Assembly (NCBI GenBank): GCA_025934735.1
Contig: JAICWP010000002.1
Location: forward strand, 62,001-126,000
DNA from: Terriglobales bacterium
GTDB taxonomy: Bacteria > Acidobacteriota > Terriglobia > Terriglobales > Acidobacteriaceae
Reading direction: 5' to 3'
DNA length: 64,000 bases
The position numbers and the translations under genes were made by a program. Below the pieces are notes generated by a model. It had not been told where the DNA came from. It saw only the letters and a program-made list of their open reading frames with translations, and ran no database searches. Each line of letters opens with the position of its first letter. Positions within the stretch are counted from its first letter, which is position 1. Positions 34,281 through 42,581 of this stretch are shown piece after piece.

Positions 34281-35285
34281 TTGCGCGCTCTTCGCAATCT
34301 GAAACTAATCGTCCTGGGACTGATCGTCATCATGTTCCTGGGCATGGCCGGCTTTCACTTCATTGAAGGCTGGCCGTGGTTCGATGGCCTCTACATGGTG
34401 GTGACCACCTTCACCACCATCGGCTACCAGGAAACCCACACGCTTTCCCACGCCGGCCGCATCTTCAACCTGTTTCTGATCATTGCCGGCGTTTCGCTGG
34501 TTTTCCTGGGCATCGGGTCGCTGACCCAGGCTTTGCTAGAATTCGAGCTGGGTAACTTCTTCGGCAGGCGCCGCATGGAACGCGAGATCAGCCGGCTCAC
34601 CGATCACTTCATCATCTGCGGCGTGGGGCGGGTCGGCCGCAGCGCCGCCCGCGAACTGGCGCGCAAGCCGGCGCCCTTCCTGGTCATCGAGCAGAACGAA
34701 GGCAAGGCGCAGCGCTACGGGGAAGAGTTCCACACTATCATTGGCGACGCCACGCAGGAAGCCACGCTGCGCCAGGCCCGCATTGAGCACGCCCGGGGCC
34801 TGGTGGCCGCCACTACCACCGACGCTACCAACATCTACATCGTGCTCACCGCGCGGGCACTGAATCCGCATTTGAAAATCATCGCCCGGGCCAGCGAGGA
34901 GGACGCGGAAAAGCACCTGCTCACCGCCGGCGCTGATTCCGTCATCTCGCCTTACGTCTTCGCCGGACACCGAATCGCCCAATCCTTTCTGCGTCCCAAC
35001 GTGCTCGACTTCCTCGACATTGCCACCGTGCGCCACGGCAAGATGGGCCTGGAGATCGAAGAAATTCTTATTGAGCAGCGGTCGCCTTTTTCCGGGCAGA
35101 CCATCGAGAGCTCAAAAATTCGCCAGGAACTGGGCGTGATCGTGCTCGCCATCAAGCATCCCGGGCAGGACATGCGCTTCAATCCCGCGCCCGACGACCG
35201 CATCGAGCCCGGCGACTACCTTATCGCCATGGGTGAGCCGGGCGGCTTGCGCAAGCTCGAGGCCACCGCCAACCTGCGCTCATGA
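34281..35285 (+). CDS. two-helix K+ channel with TrkA-N/RCK domain
   Basis: 334 aa, TTG start that follows a heptamer array. Helix 1 (LKLIVLGLIVIMFLGMAGF), a pore loop with TTFTTIGYQE as selectivity filter (TIGYx instead of TVGYG) and helix 2 (IFNLFLIIAGVSLVFLGIG). Then the TrkA-N Rossmann domain (FIICGVGRVGRSAARE, about 110-125) and a TrkA-C domain (about 245-330). MthK-like architecture: ligand binding to the RCK domain gates the pore. The stop overlaps the nnrDE start by 4 nt (ATGA), so the two are translationally coupled, which is an unusual partnership. Confidence 0.87.
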   Translation: MRALRNLKLIVLGLIVIMFLGMAGFHFIEGWPWFDGLYMVVTTFTTIGYQETHTLSHAGRIFNLFLIIAGVSLVFLGIGSLTQALLEFELGNFFGRRRMEREISRLTDHFIICGVGRVGRSAARELARKPAPFLVIEQNEGKAQRYGEEFHTIIGDATQEATLRQARIEHARGLVAATTTDATNIYIVLTARALNPHLKIIARASEEDAEKHLLTAGADSVISPYVFAGHRIAQSFLRPNVLDFLDIATVRHGKMGLEIEEILIEQRSPFSGQTIESSKIRQELGVIVLAIKHPGQDMRFNPAPDDRIEPGDYLIAMGEPGGLRKLEATANLRS

Positions 35286-36850
35286 AAATCGTTACCGCTG
35301 CCGAGATGCGCGACATTGACCGCGCTACCAGTGAGCGTTTCGGCGTGCCCTCGCTCGTGCTGATGGAGAACGCCGGCACGGCAGTAGCCGATTTCGTGCT
35401 CAGCGAGTATGCCGGCGCACGCAGCGTGGGAGTGGTCTGCGGCAAAGGCAACAACGGCGGCGACGGCTTTGTGGCCGCGCGCAAGCTGTTGGAGGCGGGC
35501 AGGGAAGTGCGCCTGCTTCTGCTGTGCGATCCGGGTGACCTGCGCGGAGACGCTGATGCCATGTTCCGGGAATTGCCGCTGAAGCCGGTGCTGGCCCGCT
35601 CGTCAGATGATTTCAGGAGTCCCATTGCGCTCGCGGTGTTCGACGCCGATGTTCTGCTGGACGCGGTTCTCGGCACCGGATTTCGCCCGCCAGTGACCGG
35701 CCTTTATGCCGAGGTCATCCAGCATTTCTCCCAGGTGCGCGCACCCATTGTGGCGGTGGACATTCCTTCCGGTCTGGACGCTGACGCCATGGACGGCGCG
35801 CCGACCGGGCCCGCGGTGCCCGCGTGCGCCACCGTGACCTTCACCGCGCCGCGTCCGGCGCACGTTTTCAGCCCCGTGATTAGGGGACCGGTGGTGGTGG
35901 CGCCCATCGGCTCGCCCGAGCAAGCCATTCAATCGTCTCTGAATCTGGAGCTGATTACCCCGCGCGACATTGCTGAAATGGTGGCGCCGCGCCCGCGCGA
36001 TTCCCACAAGGGCATGTACGGCCACGTGCTGGTGATTGGCGGTTCGCTGGGCAAGGCGGGCGCCGCCGGCATGGCGGGCATGGCGGCGCTGCGCACCGGG
36101 GCGGGCCTGGCGACCGTGGCCACGGCGCAATCGGTGTTGCCCACGGTGGCGGGCTTCGCGCCTGAGTTGATGACCGAGCCTCTGCCCGAAACTGAAGCCG
36201 GCACCATTTCCCTTCGCGCCCGCGAGTATGGCCGCTTGGACGGGATCATCCAGGGCAAGACGGTGCTGGCTATCGGGCCGGGCATCTCCCGCCAAACAGA
36301 AACTTCAGAGCTGGTGCGCGTACTGGTAAAGAGCTCTCAGCTCCCCATGGTGCTCGATGCCGATGGCTTGAACGCTTTCGAAGGCCGCGCCCAGGAGCTT
36401 ACGGGGCGGCCGCTGGTCATTACGCCGCATCCCGGCGAAATGTCGCGCCTGGCGCAGCTTTCCACCAAACAGGTTCAGGAGAATCGGTTGCAGGTGGCGC
36501 GCGACTTCGCCACCCGCCACGGCATCACCACGGTGCTCAAGGGAAATCGCACGCTGGTGGCCCAGGCTGATGGCAAAGTTTGGGTGAATCCCACCGGCAA
36601 TCCCGGCATGGCCAGCGGCGGCATGGGCGACATCCTGACGGGAATTGTTGCCGGCTTGCTGGCACAGACTACGCACTCCATCACGGCGGTCATAGCCGGC
36701 GTGTACCTGCACGGACTGGCCGGCGATGCGGCCTGCGAGCAGACCGGCGAGCAGTCGCTGATTGCCACCGACCTGCTCGCCGCCTTGCCAGAAGCGTTCC
36801 GCCGCGTGCGCGCGGAAGCGGAAAAGCCAACTGTGCGCTTTGCGGCATAG
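35282..36850 (+). CDS. nnr: bifunctional NAD(P)H-hydrate epimerase / ADP-dependent dehydratase
   Basis: 522 aa. The N-terminal YjeF_N epimerase domain (about 1-215) has GKGNNGGDGFVAARKL (51-66 region) and VDIPSGLDAD. The C-terminal ribokinase-like dehydratase domain (about 235-510) has HKGMYGHVLVIGGSLGKAG and NPTGNPGMASGGMGD. It repairs hydrated NADH and NADPH. Its last about 20 residues (EAFRRVRAEAEKPTVRFAA) are repeated in a remnant at 38386, beyond the S41 protease. Starts inside the stop of the K+ channel gene. Confidence 0.95.
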   Translation: MKIVTAAEMRDIDRATSERFGVPSLVLMENAGTAVADFVLSEYAGARSVGVVCGKGNNGGDGFVAARKLLEAGREVRLLLLCDPGDLRGDADAMFRELPLKPVLARSSDDFRSPIALAVFDADVLLDAVLGTGFRPPVTGLYAEVIQHFSQVRAPIVAVDIPSGLDADAMDGAPTGPAVPACATVTFTAPRPAHVFSPVIRGPVVVAPIGSPEQAIQSSLNLELITPRDIAEMVAPRPRDSHKGMYGHVLVIGGSLGKAGAAGMAGMAALRTGAGLATVATAQSVLPTVAGFAPELMTEPLPETEAGTISLRAREYGRLDGIIQGKTVLAIGPGISRQTETSELVRVLVKSSQLPMVLDADGLNAFEGRAQELTGRPLVITPHPGEMSRLAQLSTKQVQENRLQVARDFATRHGITTVLKGNRTLVAQADGKVWVNPTGNPGMASGGMGDILTGIVAGLLAQTTHSITAVIAGVYLHGLAGDAACEQTGEQSLIATDLLAALPEAFRRVRAEAEKPTVRFAA

Positions 36851-36896
36851 AGCCTGTCAATCGGAAACTCTGCAGCTATGTAGGACAGTGTTCATT

Positions 36897-36918
36897 GGCT
36901 GAAAACGGTTTTCCAGCC
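36897..36918 (+). other. imperfect hairpin between nnr and the S41 protease
   Basis: GGCTGAAAA (36897-36905) and TTTTCCAGCC (36909-36918) pair with one bulged C; loop CGG. It lies between the convergent stops of nnr (plus) and the S41 protease (minus) and may be a bidirectional terminator, though the tail is not T-rich. Confidence 0.4.
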
Positions 36919-36974
36919 ATATAGGATGGGGGAAATGGCTAGACTGAGGTAGACACTCTCGAACAACACCCCAT

Positions 36975-38285
36975 TTATCTGACGCTCGTATTGACCGCAG
37001 CACCTTTGGATACGGCTTGCTGCGCTAATTGCATCGCCTGGTCTAAGCAGACATCGCGATGCGCCTGCAAGTCCTGTGCCGTTGGAATGCAACTTATATC
37101 CGGAACCACACCGCGATCTTCCAGCTCAAGTCCGTCAGGCATTACTATGCGGGCCACCGTGATAGAGAGGCCAAACGGGATCTCGTAAATCGCGCCACCG
37201 GTTCCCCCAAACCAATGACCCAAGTTGACCTTTCCGGCAGTTACATCACCGAGTATCGTTGCCCGCTTACGAAGTTGCAGGATGCGCGCCAAGATTTCTG
37301 ACGCGCTGCCAGAATGACTGTCCACGAGCACAAACAGCGGTGTCGTAAATTCGGGATGTTTAGGTTTGACGACGAGTTTCTCTTTTTTGTCACGTCCAAC
37401 GGCGAGCATCACCTCGGTCGGCTGGTCAAAAAAGTGACTTGCCATTTCCTGCAGCGTGTCGTCCCGGCCGCCTCCGTCGTTACGCAAATCAAGAATCAAT
37501 GCGCTCGCGTTCTTCGCCTGCCTCAAAACAGAATCGGCTTTGGGTGGAGGAATCATGAACGTAGGAAATTTCAGGTACTCAATGCCCTCCGCTTCCTCCG
37601 TAATGCTGGGATTGGCGATTCCCTTAATGTACTGTTCTTTGTATTCCTTGTATGTTTTTACAAATTCCCTCGACGAGGTGGCTGGCTGCCTGCCATTGAC
37701 AACGTAGTCCTCGGGAGTGTTTTCCCCTCGCATAATTCTCAAAGTCAGGCTAAGCCGCGGGTCCAAATACTCGAAATACCGCATTTCATCGTCGATTAGC
37801 TTTCGGTTTGCAACAAAACCGTCTATGCCGGCTATTCTGTCGCCGCACCGAAGCCCTGCCGCTTCGGCTGGTCCACCGGGCATGATTTCGAATATACGGA
37901 CGACGTCGCCAAACGCTTTGGCATCAAAGCCGAATATCACGGGTTGAAGCCGATAGGGCCGAATAAAGTAAGTGTGCGAGTCGTGGAGGCGGGATAACAG
38001 GCTGGAAATTGCGGCCGTCATATCGCCTTCGTTATCTGCATTCCGAATGCGCTGGCGTGCGGCATCAACTGCGTTCTTCCAATCAATACTCTTAAGTGCG
38101 GGATCATAGTAGTTCTGCTTTACAAGAGTCGAAACCTGATTGAGGATTTCCATCATTCGGCTGCGCACGCGATCGCCATTATTGCCAGCCTGAGCTGAAG
38201 CCGACGTGAGAATGACGGCTAAAAGGGGCGAATACCATTTGTGTTCGGAACATGGTGGTTCCATTAGTGCAACTAACTGCGACAT
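36975..38285 (-). CDS. S41 family carboxy-terminal-processing protease, secreted
   Basis: 436 aa from ATG 38285 (an upstream TTG at 38315 and a downstream ATG at 38264 are alternatives; no clear RBS). Signal-like stretch LLAVILTSASAQA near the N-terminus. PDZ domain (about 120-190: GGPAEAAGLRCGDRIAGIDG), then the S41 fold with ILDLRNDGGG. Catalytic Ser327 (SGSASE) and Lys352 (TAGKVN) are 25 residues apart, as in CtpA and Prc. Third positions and GC content are lower than in neighbours. The gene is flanked by two copies of the 3' end of nnr, so it was probably inserted. Confidence 0.82.
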   Translation of the reverse strand: MSQLVALMEPPCSEHKWYSPLLAVILTSASAQAGNNGDRVRSRMMEILNQVSTLVKQNYYDPALKSIDWKNAVDAARQRIRNADNEGDMTAAISSLLSRLHDSHTYFIRPYRLQPVIFGFDAKAFGDVVRIFEIMPGGPAEAAGLRCGDRIAGIDGFVANRKLIDDEMRYFEYLDPRLSLTLRIMRGENTPEDYVVNGRQPATSSREFVKTYKEYKEQYIKGIANPSITEEAEGIEYLKFPTFMIPPPKADSVLRQAKNASALILDLRNDGGGRDDTLQEMASHFFDQPTEVMLAVGRDKKEKLVVKPKHPEFTTPLFVLVDSHSGSASEILARILQLRKRATILGDVTAGKVNLGHWFGGTGGAIYEIPFGLSITVARIVMPDGLELEDRGVVPDISCIPTAQDLQAHRDVCLDQAMQLAQQAVSKGAAVNTSVR

Positions 38286-38385
38286 ATTGCCACGCTTGGG
38301 CTGTATCGGCAACAAAACTCGTAGTCAAAGGCTCTGGCTTCACTGGGTGGTAAGCTTCCCGCCAGATCAGCGGCTAAAAAAAAGC

Positions 38386-38512
38386 CCGGATCTGCCGGCG
38401 GTGTCACCGGAAGCGTTCCGCCGGGTGCGCGCGGAAGCGGGAAAGCCAACCGTGCGCTTCACGGCGCAGGAATCATCTCGGAATTGTCTGTGCGCGTATG
38501 TGAATATCTCGC
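38386..38512 (+). pseudogene. duplicated remnant of the 3' end of nnr
   Basis: The frame encodes EAFRRVRAEAGKPTVRF, almost the same as EAFRRVRAEAEKPTVRF at the end of nnr. The DNA of 36791-36849 matches 38410-38468 with roughly nine differences in 59 bases. The stop is lost, and weak similarity continues past it (TCGGAA, then TATGT). Offset between copies is 1619 bp. Only the 3' end is present; the rest of nnr is missing. Confidence 0.8.
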
Positions 38513-38560
38513 CAGTTATCAATGCCGAAGTTAATTTGTTACACTCCGCTGGCTTAATTT

Positions 38561-39463
38561 ATGCGCGATTGGAAAGACACATTCAGAGCGGTTTTAATAG
38601 GCGCCGCTTCCGGAGCCGCAATCGCACTGCTGGCATTCTTCTTTCTTCGAGAGAGCGGAATGGGTGCAGTGTTGTTCGTGCTCGTCCCGTTCACAGTTGG
38701 ATTCTCGGTGGCTCTTGTTGCCAAACGTCCGAACGTGGTGGCCGCCTCCCTGGTGTTCGCCGTGCTGAGTACCCTGGGGATCCTAATCGCACTCGGCGCG
38801 GAAGGTGTGGTTTGTGCCATCCTCGCGCTGCCGATCATTGCCGTAGGACTGGGGCTCGGAGTTGGAACCGGTCTGTTGGTTCGCAGGTGGCTTTGGAAGG
38901 ACTCCAGCAATCCCAGAATGACGACCGGCTTCCTTTTAATTGTTGGACCGATTCTTGTGCTTACTGGGAACAAAATCGAGCGACCCATCCTGGCTCAGGC
39001 CCGCACCGAAGTCATTACCAGCGCCATCGAGGTACACGCGCCGGCGACGAGGGTGTGGGCGCAAATCCAGACGGTAGACAGCATTCAAAGTAGCAAGCCG
39101 CTGCTGATGTATCTCGGACTGCCGACTCCGCAACGTTGCACAATGCGAGGCCATGGGCTGGGTGCACGAAGGACGTCCTATTTCGACAGTGGTTATATTG
39201 AAGAAACTATAACTGCGTGGAATCCGCCATGGCTCATGGGCCTTTCCATTGATCGTACCCACATTCCCGGGCGCCACTGGCTCGGCTTTTCCACCGCCGA
39301 GTATCGCCTCAGTCAACAGGGCGACACAACTGTCTTAACACGAAGCACTTCGGTGACGTCACATCTCTATCCCGCATGGTATTGGCGAACGTTTGAAGTT
39401 TACGGTGTCGAATCCGAGCACAGTTACATTCTCAGTGACGTGGCATTGAAAGCGCCGCGCTGA
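38561..39463 (+). CDS. membrane protein with C-terminal SRPBCC/polyketide-cyclase domain
   Basis: 300 aa. Four hydrophobic segments in the first about 145 residues (AVLIGAASGAAIALLAFFF; VLFVLVPFTVGFSVALV; and two more), then an SRPBCC-like ligand-binding domain: ITSAIEVHAPATRVWAQI, a FDSGYIEETITAW strand and TVLTRSTSVTSHLYPAWYW. The domain binds hydrophobic ligands; coupling to a membrane anchor suggests lipid or envelope contact. It lies just after the nnr remnant, in the same low-GC patch. Function unknown. Confidence 0.72.
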   Translation: MRDWKDTFRAVLIGAASGAAIALLAFFFLRESGMGAVLFVLVPFTVGFSVALVAKRPNVVAASLVFAVLSTLGILIALGAEGVVCAILALPIIAVGLGLGVGTGLLVRRWLWKDSSNPRMTTGFLLIVGPILVLTGNKIERPILAQARTEVITSAIEVHAPATRVWAQIQTVDSIQSSKPLLMYLGLPTPQRCTMRGHGLGARRTSYFDSGYIEETITAWNPPWLMGLSIDRTHIPGRHWLGFSTAEYRLSQQGDTTVLTRSTSVTSHLYPAWYWRTFEVYGVESEHSYILSDVALKAPR

Positions 39464-39527
39464 TTGGCGATTGTGTGTGAGTGCCAATAACAATCCTGCT
39501 AAACGACGGAATAGTCAAAATTTCTTA

Positions 39528-39899
39528 CTACCAACCTGTCGCGCTCCGGTGCCGAAATCGTAGAAAATAAATTAGCAGGATGAACCCGCACACGGCCACC
39601 GCACACCAGGTCAGCAGCACCGGCGACACATCGGGATAGACCACCGCTTCCAGATAATGAACCAGGAACGGCTCGCGATAGGGCGCAATCCCGGCGCGTT
39701 CCAAAAAATAATTTTCCAGCAGGGTGAGCGGGCACGGCCAGGGCCCGGTTTCGATCACAATGCCGTAAATCAGGGAGAGAATATGCGCCCAGCGCAGCCA
39801 AGGCCTTCGCCGCGTCAGCAGCCAGCCCAACAGCACCCAGCCGATGAACAGCAGGTGCAGGATGAGCACCACGACGGCGAGTAGGTGAAACCCAACCAT
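39528..39899 (-). CDS. DUF2784 family membrane protein
   Basis: 123 aa with four hydrophobic helices. Conserved features of the family are visible: HLLFIGWVLLGWLL, the ETGPWPCPLTLLEN motif, FLVHYLEAVVYPDV. Function of DUF2784 is unknown. Ten bases separate it from the upstream PNPOx-like gene on the same strand, so the two are probably one transcript. Confidence 0.85.
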   Translation of the reverse strand: MVGFHLLAVVVLILHLLFIGWVLLGWLLTRRRPWLRWAHILSLIYGIVIETGPWPCPLTLLENYFLERAGIAPYREPFLVHYLEAVVYPDVSPVLLTWCAVAVCGFILLIYFLRFRHRSATGW

Positions 39900-39908
39900 G
39901 ACGGCTGG

Positions 39909-40400
39909 TTAGCGTTCCAGCGGCAGCAGGTATCCCGGATGTTTTTCAAACGTGCCCGCGAAGGCCTGTTTGTCGGCTTCCCGCATGTCCCAGGCGAACA
40001 CATTTGTCGGGGCGACCTGGACCGTAATATCGTCCCAGGCGGCAAAGACCGGCCCAATGTGCTCATCGGCCAGCGCGGCCGGGCTCAAATACTTGGCATG
40101 CACTTTGGCATTCCAATTACGGGCAGACTCCCCGGTCAAGAACCGCGCTGTGCCCGCAATGCAGACGCCGCGCGACGCGGCAGGATCGCGGGAGTCAATC
40201 ATCAGCGAAACCTTGGGGTTCGATTGGATGTTTCGCGCCTTGCGGGTTCGGGTTGAAGTGGCCACGTAGATGTTCGCTCCATCGAAGCAGTACCACACGG
40301 CCACCACATGGATAGATCCGTCGGCATTTTGACTGGAAAATGAAGCAATGTAACGGCCGGACAGCAGTTCGTTTACCAGGGCATCGGACAACGAAGCCAT
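39909..40400 (-). CDS. pyridoxamine 5'-phosphate oxidase-like flavin protein
   Basis: 163 aa from the ATG at 40400, set by AAGGAGA on the minus strand; six more residues are open upstream. Split-barrel flavin-binding fold: GRYIASFSSQNADGSIHVVAVWYCFDG, TRKARNIQSNPKVSLMID, and a terminal region with WDDITVQV. This group binds FMN, F420 or heme; which cofactor cannot be told. Substrate unknown. Confidence 0.8.
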   Translation of the reverse strand: MASLSDALVNELLSGRYIASFSSQNADGSIHVVAVWYCFDGANIYVATSTRTRKARNIQSNPKVSLMIDSRDPAASRGVCIAGTARFLTGESARNWNAKVHAKYLSPAALADEHIGPVFAAWDDITVQVAPTNVFAWDMREADKQAFAGTFEKHPGYLLPLER

Positions 40401-40519
40401 ACGTTCTCCTTGCTGCACGCAGTTTACAGGGCTGCCTGACTCGTCCGCTTATTCGGCACCCCGGCAGAGTCATGGGCCATTCAGTTATCCCATAAAATGG
40501 CAATGCGAGCCAAACCTGC

Positions 40520-40960
40520 ATGCCAACCCGCGAAACTCTGACCCACTCTGCCGCCGAAACCGTTGCCTTTGGCCGCAGTCTGGCTGCGTCCCTGGTCCCG
40601 CCCAAACTGGTGCTGCTTCGCGGCGAACTCGGCGCGGGCAAAACCACTCTGGTGAAGGGAATCGCCGATGGTTTTCAGGCCGCCAAAGAAGAAGATGTGA
40701 CCAGCCCGACTTTTACCTTGGTGCATGAATATCGTGGGCCCAAGGTAGACGTCTACCACATTGATCTCTACCGGGTAGATACGCCGCGGCAACTCGAAAC
40801 CTTGGGACTCGACGATTTGATGGCCGACAACGCGGTCCTCCTGATCGAGTGGGGCGAAAAATTCCCGCGCTTCGTGCGCGAGCGTGATGTGGAAATTGCG
40901 CTGGAGTCAGTGGGAGAAGACGAGCGGCGGATCACGGTTACGACGGACCGGAGCCGCTAA
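40520..40960 (+). CDS. tsaE: tRNA threonylcarbamoyladenosine biosynthesis protein TsaE
   Basis: 146 aa P-loop ATPase. Walker A GELGAGKTTLVKGIA, the switch SPTFTLVHEYRG, the conserved HIDLYRVDT and LIEWGEKFP. It works with TsaB and TsaD to make t6A37 in tRNAs. Single gene here, divergent from the PNPOx-like gene. Confidence 0.94.
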   Translation: MPTRETLTHSAAETVAFGRSLAASLVPPKLVLLRGELGAGKTTLVKGIADGFQAAKEEDVTSPTFTLVHEYRGPKVDVYHIDLYRVDTPRQLETLGLDDLMADNAVLLIEWGEKFPRFVRERDVEIALESVGEDERRITVTTDRSR

Positions 40961-40965
40961 CTTTA

Positions 40966-41100
40966 ACGCAGAGGACGCAGAGGAACATAGAGCAAGGGAA
41001 ATGGGCGAAACCTCGCCTTACAGTTTGTCATCCTGAGCTGCGCGACCGAGCTTTAGAGACGGAGCGCAGCGCATGACCTGCCTTTGCAGAGATCACTTCG
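40966..41100 (+). repeat. tandem nonamer and dispersed repeat candidate after tsaE
   Basis: Two exact ACGCAGAGG units (40966-40983). Further on TTTGTCATCCTGAGC (41024-41038), then GGAGCGCAGC and TGACCTGCCTTTGCAG, a pattern that I know as a widespread intergenic repeat type in Acidobacteria. Only one copy is in the window, so the family assignment is not proven here. No gene in 40961-41194. Confidence 0.45.
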
Positions 41101-41194
41101 CCTCGGTTGGCTTGTGCAGTACGGCTGAACCCGTGCTGTTTCAAACCACCTCCAAGGTGCGTGGTGAGCAGAAGAAAGAGCACCAGGAATTGAG

Positions 41195-41671
41195 TTACTT
41201 AGACGCTCGGTAGAATTTGCCGTCGAATCTGTATGTGACGTGGGTGCTTTTCTGGGCGGAACTGTTCGCGATCACGTGCAAATCCTCGATGCCGTTCCGG
41301 GCTTCGGGTCCAAAAGTGAACCCCTCGACCACCGGCGCTTGCTGAGCTTGAAACAGAGAAAGCCAGTCCTTGCCCACTCGTCTGAAAACAAATACCTGGC
41401 AGTTTCCCGTGCCGCCGCAAAGCAGGTCGCTGCCCTGCAGAACAAGTCCTGGCGCGGATCCGAGAGAGATTCTTCTGGCGCGCAGCTCTTTTTCCCAGGA
41501 ATTGGGAGAATCAAAGGCGATGGCTTCCACCGCGGAGATAATCTGCTTCAGTTCAGCCGCGGGCAACTTGATTTTGGCAATAGTTTCATCATTGCGCAGA
41601 TGCTCGATTTGCGCCGATGCCAAACTGGCGGTGGCGATAGCTAACGCAACGACAACCGCCACTGTTCGCAT
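41195..41671 (-). CDS. secreted protein of unknown function
   Basis: 158 aa. Clear signal peptide (MRTVAVVVALAIATASLASA, cleavage before Q). The mature part contains SLGSAPGLVLQGSDL, a CGGTGNC motif with two cysteines that may form a disulfide, and VTYRFDGKFYRASK at the end. I do not recognise a family. Downstream of the ABC pair on the same strand after about 90 nt. Confidence 0.6.
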   Translation of the reverse strand: MRTVAVVVALAIATASLASAQIEHLRNDETIAKIKLPAAELKQIISAVEAIAFDSPNSWEKELRARRISLGSAPGLVLQGSDLLCGGTGNCQVFVFRRVGKDWLSLFQAQQAPVVEGFTFGPEARNGIEDLHVIANSSAQKSTHVTYRFDGKFYRASK

Positions 41672-41761
41672 ATTCCTTCAGCTGCTCACAACAATCCCCA
41701 AACCAGGTCCTTCGTTGGGCTGAAGCGCTTTCCCACGCTGGGCAGCCCATACTTTTCCGGC

Positions 41762-42511
41762 TCACGACTCCCGCTTGGTCCGCTCATCCCCCGCAATTAC
41801 GCCGTCTTTGAGATGGATGACGCGATGGGCATAGGCGGCAATGTCGTGCTCGTGTGTGACCAGCACGATGGTGTTGCCCTGGCGGTGCAAGCGGTCGAAC
41901 AGGGCCATGATTTCATTACCGGTTTGCGAGTCCAGGTTGCCGGTAGGCTCGTCGGCCAGGATGATGGCAGGATCGTTGATGAGGGCGCGGGCAATCGCCA
42001 CGCGCTGGCGTTGTCCGCCGGAAAGCTCATTGGGCTTATGCATCATGCGGCTTTCCAGGTCCACGGCGCGCAAGGCCCCGCGGGCACGGTCCACGCGTTC
42101 TTCCGCAGGGATACCGGCATAGATCAGCGGCAGTTCCACATTGTGCAGGGCGGTAGCCCGGGGCAGCAGGTTGAAGGTCTGGAAGACGAAGCCAATTTCC
42201 TTGTTGCGAATGCGCGCCAGTTCGTCGTCGTCCAGATCGCTCACCAGTTGCTGGTTAAGCCAGTAGCGGCCCGCGGAAGGCGTATCCAGGCAGCCGATCA
42301 GGTTCATGAGCGTGGACTTGCCCGAGCCGGACGGGCCCATGATGGCCACGTACTCGTTGCGGTTAATGCGCACGTTGATTCCACGCAAGGCGTGCACCTG
42401 CTGCTCTGAGCCCATGTCGTAGGTCTTCCACAGGTCCTCGGCGCAGATCATGCAGTGGTCCGGTGGGGTTACCGCGGTACGTTCGCTCATGCCGGCGACT
42501 TCGGTTGCCAT
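41762..42511 (-). CDS. ABC transporter ATP-binding protein, MacB/LolD type
   Basis: 249 aa. ABC ATPase of the macrolide-export/lipoprotein-release branch: Walker [11 protein letters not shown]-loop FQTFNLLP, signature [15 protein letters not shown], Walker [13 protein letters not shown]. An N-terminal extension with Cys and His residues precedes the fold. AGGAG stands about 7 nt before the ATG. Downstream of the adaptor gene (70-nt gap). The FtsX-type permease that normally completes this transporter is not encoded beside it. Confidence 0.9.
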   Translation of the reverse strand: MATEVAGMSERTAVTPPDHCMICAEDLWKTYDMGSEQQVHALRGINVRINRNEYVAIMGPSGSGKSTLMNLIGCLDTPSAGRYWLNQQLVSDLDDDELARIRNKEIGFVFQTFNLLPRATALHNVELPLIYAGIPAEERVDRARGALRAVDLESRMMHKPNELSGGQRQRVAIARALINDPAIILADEPTGNLDSQTGNEIMALFDRLHRQGNTIVLVTHEHDIAAYAHRVIHLKDGVIAGDERTKRES

Positions 42512-42581
42512 TCTGATCTCCTGGCCAGCAACTTCCTAACGCTGTGCCCCTGTTTTGTTGGACGCAGCAGCGCGTGAAAGG

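Noticed and set aside
38206-39093. 295-residue frame covering the nnr remnant and the SRPBCC start
   Set aside because: Only the short nnr-like part is meaningful; the rest overlaps the SRPBCC gene in another frame.
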